A stretch of 64,000 bases of DNA from Pandoraea aquatica (GTDB lineage Bacteria > Pseudomonadota > Gammaproteobacteria > Burkholderiales > Burkholderiaceae): assembly GCF_902459565.1 (NCBI RefSeq), contig NZ_CABPSN010000003.1, forward strand, positions 496,001-560,000. Direction: 5' to 3'. Made by a program: the position numbers and the translations under genes. The notes under the pieces were generated by a model that worked only from the letters and a program-made list of their open reading frames with translations, searched no databases and had not been told where the DNA came from. The stretch's first letter is position 1, and every line of letters starts with the position of its first letter. Below are positions 55,232 to 63,763 of this stretch, piece by piece.

Positions 55232-56182
55232 TCACTTTGACTTTCCCGCCATCCCGGTCCATCGCCAGTCGAAGCGCGCTGCGAGTTGTTGTGCTTCGAA
55301 CGCTTGCGCGACGTGATCGACAAACACGCGTGTGCGCAACGGCAGCAGCTTCTTGTTCGAGTAGTAGATGGACACGCCGCCGTACTCGTCGAACCATCCG
55401 GGCAGCAAACGCTGAAGACGGCCGTCCGCGAGCATCGGCGCGGCGTGCGGCATGGGCAATAGCGCCACGCCATAGCCCAGCGCAACGGCATGCGCCATCG
55501 CCTCGGGATCGTCGAAGATCATCCGCGTTCGGGCTTCGACGGTGACGCGCTCACCCTCGACATTGCGCAAGTCCCACGCGCGCAAACGTCCCGTCATGCC
55601 GGAGCGCCGGATCACCGCGTCGAATGCGCTCAGCTCGGACGGGTGCGTCGGCGCCTTGCGTCCCGCCATATAGGTGGCCGACGCACACATCACGGCATAG
55701 GTCGGCGCGAGACGCCGCGCGATGACGCCCGGCGTCAGTTCGATGCCACCGCCGATAGCGGCATCGAATCCTTCGCCGACAACGTCCACGCTGCGATTGT
55801 CGAAGCGCCAGTCGGGCACGATGTCCGGATAGCGGGCGAGAAAGTCGCCGAGCATCGGCACGAGATACTCACGCCCGAACGAGTGCGCCACGCTCACTTT
55901 GAGCGTTCCCGACGGTGCACTCTCGCGCTCGGCCGCACGTGAAAACGCGTCGGTCAGGGCGGCGAACGGGCTGTCGACATCGAGCAGGAATCGTTCGCCG
56001 CCCGCTGTCAGCGTCAGACTGCGGGTGCTGCGATGAAACAGTCGCAGGCCAAGTTGCGCCTCAAGTCGCGCCACGTTTTTGCTGACGGCGGCGGGCGTTA
56101 TGCCCAGCCGACGGGCGGCCGCCGAAAAGCTGCCCGCGCGGGCGCTCAGTACAAACGATTCGATCAGATGCAGCGCATCCAT
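55232..56182 (-). CDS. LysR-family regulator of the adjacent SDR gene
   Basis: A 316-residue LysR protein. The HTH is near residues 7-45 (IESFVLSARAGSFSAAARR, then TPAAVSKNVARLE), followed by LGLRLFHRSTRSLTLTAGG and the effector domain with KVSVAHSFGREYLVPMLG. It is divergent from the SDR gene at 56291 with 108 bp between starts, the standard LysR/target layout, so it probably controls that gene. Inducer not known. Confidence 0.92.
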   Translation of the reverse strand: MDALHLIESFVLSARAGSFSAAARRLGITPAAVSKNVARLEAQLGLRLFHRSTRSLTLTAGGERFLLDVDSPFAALTDAFSRAAERESAPSGTLKVSVAHSFGREYLVPMLGDFLARYPDIVPDWRFDNRSVDVVGEGFDAAIGGGIELTPGVIARRLAPTYAVMCASATYMAGRKAPTHPSELSAFDAVIRRSGMTGRLRAWDLRNVEGERVTVEARTRMIFDDPEAMAHAVALGYGVALLPMPHAAPMLADGRLQRLLPGWFDEYGGVSIYYSNKKLLPLRTRVFVDHVAQAFEAQQLAARFDWRWTGMAGKSK

Positions 56183-56290
56183 CTCTCACCTGTTCCATCG
56201 AGTTGAAAGTGATGATAGGCATTATGGTCTAGTTTGAAGGTAATTCGAAGCCGATACTGCGTTCACTTCCTAACCCAGTGGAGCAACATC

Positions 56291-57034
56291 ATGGCAACAA
56301 ACTTTCAAGGCAAAGTGGCATTTGTGACGGGTGGCTCGCGTGGTATCGGCGCGGCCGTGGTGCAGCGACTCGCCGACGACGGCGCTGCGGTCGCCTTTAC
56401 GTATCACGGCTCGAAGGAGGCTGCCGAAGTGCTGGCCGCCCGTATCCAGGCAGCCGGCGGCCGGGCGATTGCCTTGCAGGCAGACGTCGCTAACCCCGAA
56501 GCGCTCACGCGTGCGGTGAACGAGGCGGCGCGACAACTCGGCAAGATCGACATTCTGGTGAATAACGCCGGTGTCTTCTCGACGGGCAACATTGCCGACT
56601 TGGCGCTCGACGAGTTCGATCGCATGCTCAACATCAACGTGCGTGCCGTTTTCGTCGCGTCGAAGGCAGCACTCGCGCACATGGGTGACGGCGGCCGCAT
56701 CATCAACATCGGCTCGTGCAATGCCGAGCGCATTCCGTTCCCTGGTTTCGCCACGTACGCGATGAGCAAGTCGGCACTCGTCGGTCTCGTGAAGGGTATG
56801 GCGCGTGACCTCGGTCCGCGTGGGATTACCGTCAACAACGTACAGCCGGGACCGACGAACACTGACATGAACCCGGCCGCTGGCGATCATGCCGGCAGCA
56901 TGCACGACGTGATGGCGATCAAGCGTCACGCGCACCCGGCGGAAATCGCGGCGATGGTGGCATATGTCGCCAGCGAAGACGCCGGTTTCGTGACGGGCGC
57001 GAGCCTGACCATCGATGGCGGCTTTAATGCTTGA
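56291..57034 (+). CDS. Short-chain dehydrogenase/reductase
   Basis: A 247-residue classical SDR. The cofactor motif is AFVTGGSRGIGAAVVQRL near residue 10, NNAGVF near residue 89, the catalytic Ser in INIGSCNAER and YAMSKSALVGLVKG (Tyr/Lys) near residue 157, and PGPTNTDMNP. The loop YHGSKEAAE after the second strand suggests NADP. The frame is open to 56234, but this ATG fits the domain start. It is probably regulated by the divergent LysR gene. A 10-bp tandem repeat begins at its 3' end. Confidence 0.91.
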   Translation: MATNFQGKVAFVTGGSRGIGAAVVQRLADDGAAVAFTYHGSKEAAEVLAARIQAAGGRAIALQADVANPEALTRAVNEAARQLGKIDILVNNAGVFSTGNIADLALDEFDRMLNINVRAVFVASKAALAHMGDGGRIINIGSCNAERIPFPGFATYAMSKSALVGLVKGMARDLGPRGITVNNVQPGPTNTDMNPAAGDHAGSMHDVMAIKRHAHPAEIAAMVAYVASEDAGFVTGASLTIDGGFNA

Positions 57035-57077
57035 AGGTGCTTGAAGGTGCTTGAGTGTGCTTGAGGGTGCCTGAAGA
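57028..57077. repeat. Five imperfect 10-bp tandem repeats at the SDR stop codon
   Basis: Units are TGCTTGAAGG, TGCTTGAAGG, TGCTTGAGTG, TGCTTGAGGG and TGCCTGAAGA. Every unit contains TGA. The first copy overlaps the SDR stop (57032-57034), so copy-number change would not readily extend the protein. Confidence 0.85.
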
Positions 57078-57381
57078 TCGGCGCACGTGAGGCACGCCAA
57101 CTGGGAGACGTCGGATTTTCACGTCTCCCGGTGTGGCTTTGTAAGCGTAAGAAATGCAACGGACTTCGGGGCTTCGGAGGTGGTCGCAGGGGCGTCGGTG
57201 AGCTGATGTCCCGAGGGCGAACCGCACCGAACCCCGCGTCACCGCGGGCTTCGGCGAATGTCACTCGGAGGTCGGACATCGTTGGAGTGTCGACCTCGAC
57301 GTATTACCGCCGTAACGCCGCGTAAGCTGGCGCGCCGTCCCCCGTAAACTCACGCGCAGGACGTCGATCTAGACTGCGCGC
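57035..57381. other. 347-bp gene-free region between SDR and glycosyltransferase
   Basis: It contains the tandem repeats and, at 57103-57129, the hairpin GGGAGACGT/ACGTCTCCC with a 9-nt loop, which may terminate the SDR transcript although it has no T-run. A TAGACT sequence ends 6 nt before the glycosyltransferase ATG. No further gene or RNA was identified. Confidence 0.55.
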
Positions 57382-58497
57382 ATGAAGGTCGTTCACCTCT
57401 CCCACACGCCGGTGGCGGGCAGTCCGGGCAATATCGTCGCGGCACTGAACCGTCACACCGACATCGCAGCGCGGCATGTTGTCTACAACGCTGCGGCGTA
57501 TGCGTCGCGCACGTTCGCGGTCGATCTCGACTGGCAGTGTCAGCGGGAGGAGGCGCTCGATGTCATTGCCGAGGCGGACGTCATTCACATCCATCAGATT
57601 TTTCCGATGGATGCGACGTTCGGCCCGGATCTGCTCACGCGTTTCGGCCAGAAGAAACTGATCCGTCAGTTTCACTCCGCGCCCGAACTCTGGTCTCGCG
57701 ACGACGCCGCGATGCGCGAGCGTATCGTCAACGACCCGCTTCCCCAACTCGTGATCGCACAGGGGCCGGAGCGCTTCTATCCCTTCGCTCGCGTCGTACC
57801 CAACATCGTGCCGCTCGACGACGCCCGCTATCTGCCACATCCCGAGTGTGCGGGCGAGACGGGACGTCCGGTGGTTGTGTTCTCGCCAAGCGGACGCTCG
57901 TCCGGCTGGCGCAAGCGCTGGGAGACGAAAGGTGCGCCGCAGACGTTGCGTCTGTTGCGAAAGCTCGAACGCCGCGGGTTGTGTGAGGTCCGGCTGATCA
58001 CCGGCACGCCGCACGACGAGTGTCTGCGGCTCAAGCAGCGTGCCGCGATCGCGCTCGACGAATGCGTGACGGGCAACTATCACCTCTCCGGGCTCGAAGC
58101 GCTATCGCAAGGCAAACCCACGCTGGGGCATCTCGATAATCGCGTGCAATCGCAACTGCGGCGTCTCACGGGCGCGTGCGATTTGCCCTGGGTCGACGTG
58201 CCGCTCGAAGCGGCCGAAGCCCCGCTGGTGGAGTTGCTGACGAACGCGGCATTGCGCGCGGAGATCGGCGCGGCGTCGCGCAAATGGATGGAAACGTATT
58301 ATCACGACGCCACCCTGGTCAGGCACTACCGTCAGGCCTATCTAGACCTGTTCGAAGCCCCCGGGCGCTTCGGCGAGCGCCGTATCGACGACGCGGATCA
58401 ATGGCTCGGCGTCGCATTGCCGAACCTGCGCTGGCGGGCACGTCGAAATGCCAATGCGTTCTGGCGCGGCCTATGGGAGACGTGGCACGGGCGCTGA
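57382..58497 (+). CDS. Glycosyltransferase family-1-like protein
   Basis: A 371-residue GT-B fold protein. The N-terminal domain begins MKVVHLSHTPVAGSPGNIV, with HIHQIFPMD and LIRQFHSAPELWSR; the C-terminal domain starts near residue 155 (VVFSPSGRSSGWRKRWETKG) and includes HLSGLEALSQGKPTLGHLD near residue 234, the region that in GT4 enzymes binds the nucleotide sugar; the usual EX7E motif is only partly visible. Acceptor unknown; surface polysaccharide is likely. No neighbours of a polysaccharide locus are present. Confidence 0.75.
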   Translation: MKVVHLSHTPVAGSPGNIVAALNRHTDIAARHVVYNAAAYASRTFAVDLDWQCQREEALDVIAEADVIHIHQIFPMDATFGPDLLTRFGQKKLIRQFHSAPELWSRDDAAMRERIVNDPLPQLVIAQGPERFYPFARVVPNIVPLDDARYLPHPECAGETGRPVVVFSPSGRSSGWRKRWETKGAPQTLRLLRKLERRGLCEVRLITGTPHDECLRLKQRAAIALDECVTGNYHLSGLEALSQGKPTLGHLDNRVQSQLRRLTGACDLPWVDVPLEAAEAPLVELLTNAALRAEIGAASRKWMETYYHDATLVRHYRQAYLDLFEAPGRFGERRIDDADQWLGVALPNLRWRARRNANAFWRGLWETWHGR

Positions 58498-58572
58498 GCG
58501 GCGGCGCTCGACGACTTCGACGCGACGTGGCTTCGCCCTGATGCGCCGTCGCCTTTCCCCTGAATCCCGCCA

Positions 58573-59511
58573 TCACTCCGAGAACAATTCGAACAGCAGC
58601 GTGCGCATCCACTGACTCGCCGGCTCGCGGTGATACCGGGCGTGCCAGAACAGATTGATCTGCACGTCGGGAATGTCGAGGGGATGGTCGACGTAACGCA
58701 ATCCGAAATGCTGGGCGCTGCGTTGTGCGAACTTCTCGGTCACGGTGGCGATGAGATCCGTGGCATGGAGGATGTCGGCCAGTGCGACGAAGTGGGGTAC
58801 GCGCAACCGTATGTTGCGTTGTACGTGCGCGCGCGCCATGAACTCGTCGACCTGACCGTGGCCGGTGCCTGCTGCTACCACCATCACTTGCTCGGCGCGT
58901 TCGAAGTCTTCGCGCGTCATGCGTGCCATCGGCGTCTTCTTCGAACGTGCAGACGTCGTCACGCGATCGAGCGGATGCCCGGGGCGAAACATGCACACGT
59001 ACTTCTGCCGGAACAGACGCCGCTGAAAGAACTCCGCCGACAGATCCGGCAGATGCCCGACGGCAAGGTCCACCTGACCCGCCGCCATCTCCTCGCGCAG
59101 GTTCACCGCTGTATTGCGCACGGTGCTGATCGTAATGCCCGGCGCGCGCTCGCCTAATGCGTGCATCAGCTTCGGCAGGAAATGCACCTCGCCGATATCC
59201 GTCATTGCAATCTGAAACGCGCGTTGGCTCGTGGCCGGATCGAACGCCAGTTGTCGGTTGAACACGCCGTGCAGTGCGTCGAGGGCCGCCGCCACGGGTT
59301 CGGCCAGCTCGGTGGCCATCGGCGTGGGCAACATGCCGCGCGATGTACGGATGAAAAGCTCGTCGTTGAACAACTTGCGCAGGCGCGCGAGCGAATTGCT
59401 GACGGCCGGTTGCGTCACGCCGAGGGCTTCGGCGACGCGAGATACGCGTCGTGCGTTGTAGAGGTGCTGGAAGACGACCAGCAGGTTCAGATCGACGGCA
59501 TGCAAGTCCAT
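58573..59511 (-). CDS. nagR: NahR/NagR-like LysR activator of the salicylate hydroxylase operon
   Basis: The 312-residue LysR protein is strongly NahR/NagR-like: the N-terminus DLHAVDLNLLVVFQHLYNAR, HTH VTQPAVSNSLARLRKLF, and the effector segments FQIAMTDIGEVHFLPKLM, STVRNTAVNLREEM, FFQRRLFRQKYVCMFRPGHP and VAAGTGHGQVD are all close to that branch, whose members respond to salicylate. The ATG at 59511 is the family start; the frame runs on to 59571. It is divergent from the reductase gene at 59711, with LysR-type dyads in the gap. Confidence 0.92.
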   Translation of the reverse strand: MDLHAVDLNLLVVFQHLYNARRVSRVAEALGVTQPAVSNSLARLRKLFNDELFIRTSRGMLPTPMATELAEPVAAALDALHGVFNRQLAFDPATSQRAFQIAMTDIGEVHFLPKLMHALGERAPGITISTVRNTAVNLREEMAAGQVDLAVGHLPDLSAEFFQRRLFRQKYVCMFRPGHPLDRVTTSARSKKTPMARMTREDFERAEQVMVVAAGTGHGQVDEFMARAHVQRNIRLRVPHFVALADILHATDLIATVTEKFAQRSAQHFGLRYVDHPLDIPDVQINLFWHARYHREPASQWMRTLLFELFSE

Positions 59512-59586
59512 AGCGAATCCATAGCGAGTCCGCAGTCCATCGGCCTCTTCAGGCGCGAGACGCCGACGCAAGCAAAATCACTGAAA

Positions 59587-59603
59587 TTTATAGGGCATAT
59601 AAA
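59587..59603. promoter_or_regulatory. LysR-type operator-like dyad between nagR-like and reductase genes
   Basis: TTTATA-GGGCA-TATAAA is a perfect inverted repeat in the 199-bp divergent gap, 76 bp from the regulator ATG and 107 bp before the reductase ATG. A further GGTTTATAT lies at about 59616. Assignment to the adjacent NahR-like regulator is inference. Confidence 0.55.
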
Positions 59604-59710
59604 CGAGATTCTATTGGTTTATATCGTTCGTTGCGCGATGCTTCTTGCAAACGGCGTTTTAACGCCATCGGCGATGCCCGGAAGGCACCGTCAGAACGGA
59701 GACAATCCCC

Positions 59711-60742
59711 ATGCAAGTTCACGTGCAGCCGCTCGGCGAGCGACTCGACGTCGCCCCGGGCGACAACCTTCTCAAAGTCCTGACCGATCGCAACATTCCT
59801 GTGTCGTACAGCTGCCTGTCAGGCCGTTGCGGGACATGCCGTTGCCGTGTGGTGTCGGGGGACGTGCGTGAAGCGCAGGGCGTTGAGTATCGTCATCACG
59901 ACGAAGGGCAACCAGACGAGCGCTACGTACTCGCCTGCCAGTCGACCCTCCACGGCGATTGCGAGATTGAGTTACCGGCGCTGGACGAGGTCGTGGTGCA
60001 TCCCGCGAAAATCCTTAAGGCGACCGTGCTGGCCATCGAGTCGCTGACTCACGACATCAAGCGGCTGGTGCTCAAGCCATCCAAGCCGCTCAGTTTCTCG
60101 CCGGGACAATACGCCACGCTGCAATTCACGCCGGCGCACATCCGTCCGTATTCGATGGCCGGGCTCGACGCAGACGACACGCTCGAATTCCACATCCGCC
60201 GTGTGCCCGGCGGCGCTGTCACCGGTTACGTCGACGAGCAACTGAAAGTGGGCGACGCCGTGCGCGTGTCTGGCCCATTGGGCACGTCGTATCTGCGGAC
60301 GCGCCACGATGGCCCGATGCTCTGTGTCGCGGGTGGCACCGGTCTTGCGCCCGTGCTGTCGATCGTGCGCGGTGCGTTGGCCAGAGGCATGACCAACCCC
60401 ATCGAGATCTATGTCGGCGCGCGTTCTGCCGAGGACGTTTATGGGCTCGCGTGGTTGCGCGAACTTGCCGCGCATCACGACGGCATCCGCTTGCACGTCG
60501 TGACGACGGTGGCCGCCTCGTCTGTGCCTGGCGAGCACGAGAGGGCCGAGCCGCAATACCGCACCGGCCACGTGACCGACGCCCTTGCCGTCGATTTCGC
60601 CGCCCCCGAATCCCTTGTCGGCTGGCGCGCCTATCTGTGCGGTGCTCCGCCGATGGTCGACGCCGCGACGCGTCTGCTTCGCCAGCGTGGCATCGACAGC
60701 GCACACATCTACGCCGACGCGTTTTACGCGAAGGCCGCGTGA
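59711..60742 (+). CDS. nagAa: Ferredoxin reductase component of aromatic-ring hydroxylase
   Basis: The 343-residue electron-transfer protein has a plant-type [2Fe-2S] domain at the N-terminus (C35, C40, C43, C76; SYSCLSGRCGTCRCRV), then FAD (RPYSMAG near residue 145) and NAD (VAGGTGLAPVLSIVRG near residue 208) domains. It passes electrons from NADH to the Rieske ferredoxin, as NagAa and NahAa do. GGAG precedes the ATG. It is the first gene of a four-gene cluster followed by oxygenase and ferredoxin genes. Confidence 0.9.
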   Translation: MQVHVQPLGERLDVAPGDNLLKVLTDRNIPVSYSCLSGRCGTCRCRVVSGDVREAQGVEYRHHDEGQPDERYVLACQSTLHGDCEIELPALDEVVVHPAKILKATVLAIESLTHDIKRLVLKPSKPLSFSPGQYATLQFTPAHIRPYSMAGLDADDTLEFHIRRVPGGAVTGYVDEQLKVGDAVRVSGPLGTSYLRTRHDGPMLCVAGGTGLAPVLSIVRGALARGMTNPIEIYVGARSAEDVYGLAWLRELAAHHDGIRLHVVTTVAASSVPGEHERAEPQYRTGHVTDALAVDFAAPESLVGWRAYLCGAPPMVDAATRLLRQRGIDSAHIYADAFYAKAA

Positions 60743-60776
60743 TTACCGCTTTCCCCGCATCCCTCAGGAGACGAAC

Positions 60777-62084
60777 GTGACGACAACACCCCAGACCGGA
60801 TTCGATCCGGCGCCCTGTGCCGATCATGATGCCGCCGGGCACACGTCGGAAATCCCGAATATCTGGCCTGCCGAGGGCTCCAGCCGCATCCCGTTTCGTG
60901 TCTACACGGACGAGCAACTGCACCGTCGAGAACTGGAGCAGTGTTTTTACCGCCAGCACTGGAACTACGTCGGACTGGAAGCCGAGGTGCCGAATCCGGG
61001 CGACTTCAAGCGCACGGCGATCGGTGAGCGCTCCGTCATCGTGACGCGCGACGCCAGCGGCGAAATCAATGTGGTTGAAAACGTATGTGCGCATCGAGGC
61101 ATGAAGTTCTGCCGGGAGAAGCGCGGCAACCGCACCGACTTCCACTGCCCGTACCACCAGTGGAACTACGACCTGAAGGGCAACCTGCAAGGTGTGCCGT
61201 TCCGGCGTGGCGTGAAGCAGGACGGCAAGGTCAACGGCGGTATGCCGAAGGATTTCCGGCCGGAGGATCACGGACTCACGAAACTGAAGGTCGCCACGCG
61301 CGGCGGGGTGATCTTCGCGTCGTTCGATCACGACGTCGAATCGCTCGAGGACTTCCTGGGGCCGGACATCTGCGCGTACTTCGACCGGTTGTTCGACGGA
61401 CGCAAGCTCAAAATTCTCGGCTACAACAAGCAACGCATCCCGGGTAACTGGAAGCTGATGCAGGAGAACATCAAGGATCCGTATCACCCGGGGTTGCTGC
61501 ATACGTGGTTCGTCACGTTCGGTCTCTGGCGCGCCGACAACAAGTCGCGGCTGGTGATGGATGCGCATGGACGCCACGCAGCGATGGTTTCCACGCGCGG
61601 ACAGGGCGGGGGCGGCGAGGTGACGTCGGGGGTGTCGAGCTTCAAGGAATCGATGGCACTCAACGACATGCGCTTTCTCGACATCGTTCAGGAAGACTGG
61701 TGGAAGGGGCCGACAGCGGTCCTCATGACGCTGTTTCCCAGCGTCATCCTTCAGCAACAGGTCAATTCGGTATCCACGCGCCATATCCAGCCGCGTGGCC
61801 ACAACGCGTTCGACTTTGTGTGGACGCACTTCGGGTTTGAAGACGACACCGAGGAAATGACCCAGCGGCGTTTGCGTCAGGCCAATCTGTTCGGCCCGGC
61901 GGGCTTCGTGTCCGCCGACGACGGCGAGGCCATCGAGTGCTCGCAGGAGGGGTTCGCACAAAAGCCGTGGCACCGCGTGCTGGCCGAGTTGGGCGGCACG
62001 GGCGTGGAAAACACCGAGCACATGGTCACGGAAACGCTGATTCGCGGCATGTACGCCTACTGGCGTCGCGTGATGGGCGTCTGA
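60777..62084 (+). CDS. nagG: Salicylate 5-hydroxylase-like oxygenase, large (alpha) subunit
   Basis: The 435-residue Rieske oxygenase alpha subunit starts at a GTG with AGGAG 7 nt upstream. Rieske ligands are C104/H106 (NVCAHRGMKFC) and C124/H127 (HCPYHQWNYD). The mononuclear-iron region has NIKDPYHPGLLH, with D234 and H237/H242. This fits the NagG branch, which converts salicylate to gentisate; anthranilate or related acids remain possible. It follows the reductase by 34 bp. Confidence 0.9.
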   Translation: MTTTPQTGFDPAPCADHDAAGHTSEIPNIWPAEGSSRIPFRVYTDEQLHRRELEQCFYRQHWNYVGLEAEVPNPGDFKRTAIGERSVIVTRDASGEINVVENVCAHRGMKFCREKRGNRTDFHCPYHQWNYDLKGNLQGVPFRRGVKQDGKVNGGMPKDFRPEDHGLTKLKVATRGGVIFASFDHDVESLEDFLGPDICAYFDRLFDGRKLKILGYNKQRIPGNWKLMQENIKDPYHPGLLHTWFVTFGLWRADNKSRLVMDAHGRHAAMVSTRGQGGGGEVTSGVSSFKESMALNDMRFLDIVQEDWWKGPTAVLMTLFPSVILQQQVNSVSTRHIQPRGHNAFDFVWTHFGFEDDTEEMTQRRLRQANLFGPAGFVSADDGEAIECSQEGFAQKPWHRVLAELGGTGVENTEHMVTETLIRGMYAYWRRVMGV

Positions 62085-62107
62085 ACGATATCTGGGGAGA
62101 CGATTCG

Positions 62108-62581
62108 ATGGTGGATTTTGCAACGTTTCAGGCCGTGGTCGAACTCAACGCGGCCTACGCGGCGGCGCTCGATGCACAGCAGTGGGACGCCTGGCCCGAG
62201 TTCTTTCTGGACGAATGCGTCTATCGCATTCAGCCGCGCGAGAACTTCGACATGGGCCTGCCGCTCGCCACGCTCTCGTTCGAGAGCAAGGGCATGCTGC
62301 GCGACCGCATCTACGGCATTCGCGACACGCTGTTTCACGACCCGTACTACCAGCGTCACGTGATCGGGCTGCCCTCGATTCGTGCGCAGGACGCCAACAC
62401 GCTGCACGTCGAGGCGAACTATGCCGTGTTTCGCACCAAGCCCGACCAGCTCACGGACATCCTGTCGGTCGGGCGGTATCTGGACATTGTGAAACGCACG
62501 GACGACGGCTGGAAGTTCGCGTCGCGGCAATGCATTTTCGACAGCGAGATGATTCCCAACTCGCTCATTTACCCGATCTGA
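62108..62581 (+). CDS. nagH: Salicylate 5-hydroxylase-like oxygenase, small (beta) subunit
   Basis: A 157-residue beta subunit of the ring-hydroxylating dioxygenase family (SnoaL-like fold). It begins MVDFATFQAVVELNAAYAAA and includes WPEFFLDECVYRIQPRENFD and SFESKGMLRDRIYGIRDTL, typical of NagH/BphE-type subunits. The frame is open far upstream, but this ATG has GGGGAGA before it and fits family length. It is 23 bp after the large subunit and co-transcribed. Confidence 0.9.
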   Translation: MVDFATFQAVVELNAAYAAALDAQQWDAWPEFFLDECVYRIQPRENFDMGLPLATLSFESKGMLRDRIYGIRDTLFHDPYYQRHVIGLPSIRAQDANTLHVEANYAVFRTKPDQLTDILSVGRYLDIVKRTDDGWKFASRQCIFDSEMIPNSLIYPI

Positions 62582-62629
62582 CGCGACGGGCAGGACTGGT
62601 AGGACTGACAAGACAGACAAGAGGACATC

Positions 62630-62944
62630 ATGAGCGGCAACTGGATTGAGGCGGCGTCGCGCGACGCGATTCCCGAGGACGATGTCGTCGGCGTGGTCGT
62701 CGGCGGACGGGACATCGCGCTGTATGGCGTGGACGGCGACGTGTTCGCCACGGACAACGTGTGCACACACGGCAATGCGCGGCTGTGCGACGGTTTCCTC
62801 GAAGGGCATGAGATCGAGTGCCCGTTGCATCAGGGAAAATTCGACGTACGTACGGGCGCCGCGATGTGCGCGCCGCTGACCGAAGCGGTCAGAACCTACC
62901 CGATCCGCATAGAGGCCGGAAAGGTCTTCGTCGATCTGGGGTGA
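62630..62944 (+). CDS. nagAb: Rieske ferredoxin of the ring hydroxylase
   Basis: The 104-residue soluble ferredoxin carries the [2Fe-2S] ligands C45/H47 ([15 protein letters not shown]) and C64/H67 ([11 protein letters not shown]). It shuttles electrons from the reductase to the oxygenase. AGAGGACATC precedes the ATG. It completes the four-gene electron-transfer plus oxygenase set; no ring-cleavage gene follows. Confidence 0.92.
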   Translation: MSGNWIEAASRDAIPEDDVVGVVVGGRDIALYGVDGDVFATDNVCTHGNARLCDGFLEGHEIECPLHQGKFDVRTGAAMCAPLTEAVRTYPIRIEAGKVFVDLG

Positions 62945-63113
62945 CCTCCCCGATACCCGGTCGCTTCGCGGGACGGGGCGACTTTAGGGGAAAGTGTCCA
63001 AACGGGCTGCCTACCGGGCGGCCCGTGGCATTTGCGGGACGCGTACCGCCTTGGTTGGCGGGCGCTGGCGGGCATCTGTCGGCCCCAGACGGAGGCACGA
63101 ACAAGAGGTGCCA

Positions 63114-63212
63114 ATGAAGCGAACCGGTCGATTCGAAAAACTCAACGATGTGCCCGGCGACCCATCGGATGAACCGCCCTTTAGGCGCAAGCGGGGCTTT
63201 GGAATTCGTTAA
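63114..63212 (+). CDS. Possible small basic protein
   Basis: A 32-residue frame starting MKRTGRFEKLNDVPGDPSDE and ending RRKRGFGIR. GAGGTG lies 5 nt upstream of the ATG. It is in the otherwise empty 612-bp region between the ferredoxin and cold-shock genes. It could be real or chance; no homologue was recognised. Confidence 0.3.
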   Translation: MKRTGRFEKLNDVPGDPSDEPPFRRKRGFGIR

Positions 63213-63507
63213 AAGACTATTTGTTTCCGACGCTTAACGTGCGTCATTTCTGTGCATCGACGGCGCGGGTGACTGCGTAGGATTACTTAGTCAATTCAGG
63301 TAATTGCGTAATTGATTTCCGCAACTCGGGATCGGTAAGGAGTATTTTAATAACGGAGTGGAATGTTGCGATGAATATAGTTTTATAAGGGATTAAACGC
63401 AGCTTAATACCGTAAAGATTCATCGGTGGAGCGGAAAGTTGCGCGTGATTTGCATGCAAAAACGGATCCAAAATATATGAACGTTTCTCATGCATTGGTG
63501 CGGTGCA
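63213..63507. other. AT-rich region downstream of the cold-shock gene
   Basis: Clearly lower in GC than its surroundings. On the minus strand a 46-residue frame could start at 63423, but it has no good SD and no recognisable family. No other gene or RNA is apparent. The drop in GC may mark a foreign or untranscribed segment. Confidence 0.4.
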
Positions 63508-63534
63508 ATAAAAAACCCGGCCGAAGCCGGGTTT
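63508..63534 (-). terminator. Intrinsic terminator of the cold-shock gene
   Basis: AACCCGGC and GCCGGGTT arms with a 4-nt loop are followed on the minus strand by TTTTTATT, 22 bp after the stop at 63557. Confidence 0.88.
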
Positions 63535-63556
63535 CTAATGCTGCGAACTGCCTGGC

Positions 63557-63763
63557 TCAGTTCGGAGCCGTGATGTTCGAAGCCTGCTTGCCCTTCGGGC
63601 CTTGGACGACCTCGAACTGAACCTTCTGACCTTCCTTCAGGGTCTTGAATCCATTCATCTGGATCGCCGAGAAGTGAGCGAACAGATCTTCGCCACCTTC
63701 GTCCGGCGTGATGAAACCAAAACCCTTGGCATCGTTAAACCATTTGACCGTACCGGTTGCCAT
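63557..63763 (-). CDS. cspA: Cold-shock domain protein (CspA family)
   Basis: The 68-residue protein begins [20 protein letters not shown], with RNP1 (KGFGFI) and RNP2 (DLFAHFSAI) RNA-binding motifs. The last part, [12 protein letters not shown], is typical of CspA paralogues. It binds single-stranded RNA/DNA and acts as an RNA chaperone. The ATG at 63763 has AGGGGA upstream. The 237 bases upstream likely hold a long structured 5' leader, as for other csp genes, but no specific element was proven. Confidence 0.96.
   Translation of the reverse strand: MATGTVKWFNDAKGFGFITPDEGGEDLFAHFSAIQMNGFKTLKEGQKVQFEVVQGPKGKQASNITAPN

Noticed and set aside
60219-62123. A 634-residue minus-strand frame opposite the reductase and oxygenase
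   Set aside because: Composition is typical of an antisense shadow, and the plus-strand genes carry the Fe-S ligands.
63283-63423. A 46-residue minus-strand frame in the AT-rich region
   Set aside because: No SD, no family match and an AT-rich setting make it likely chance.
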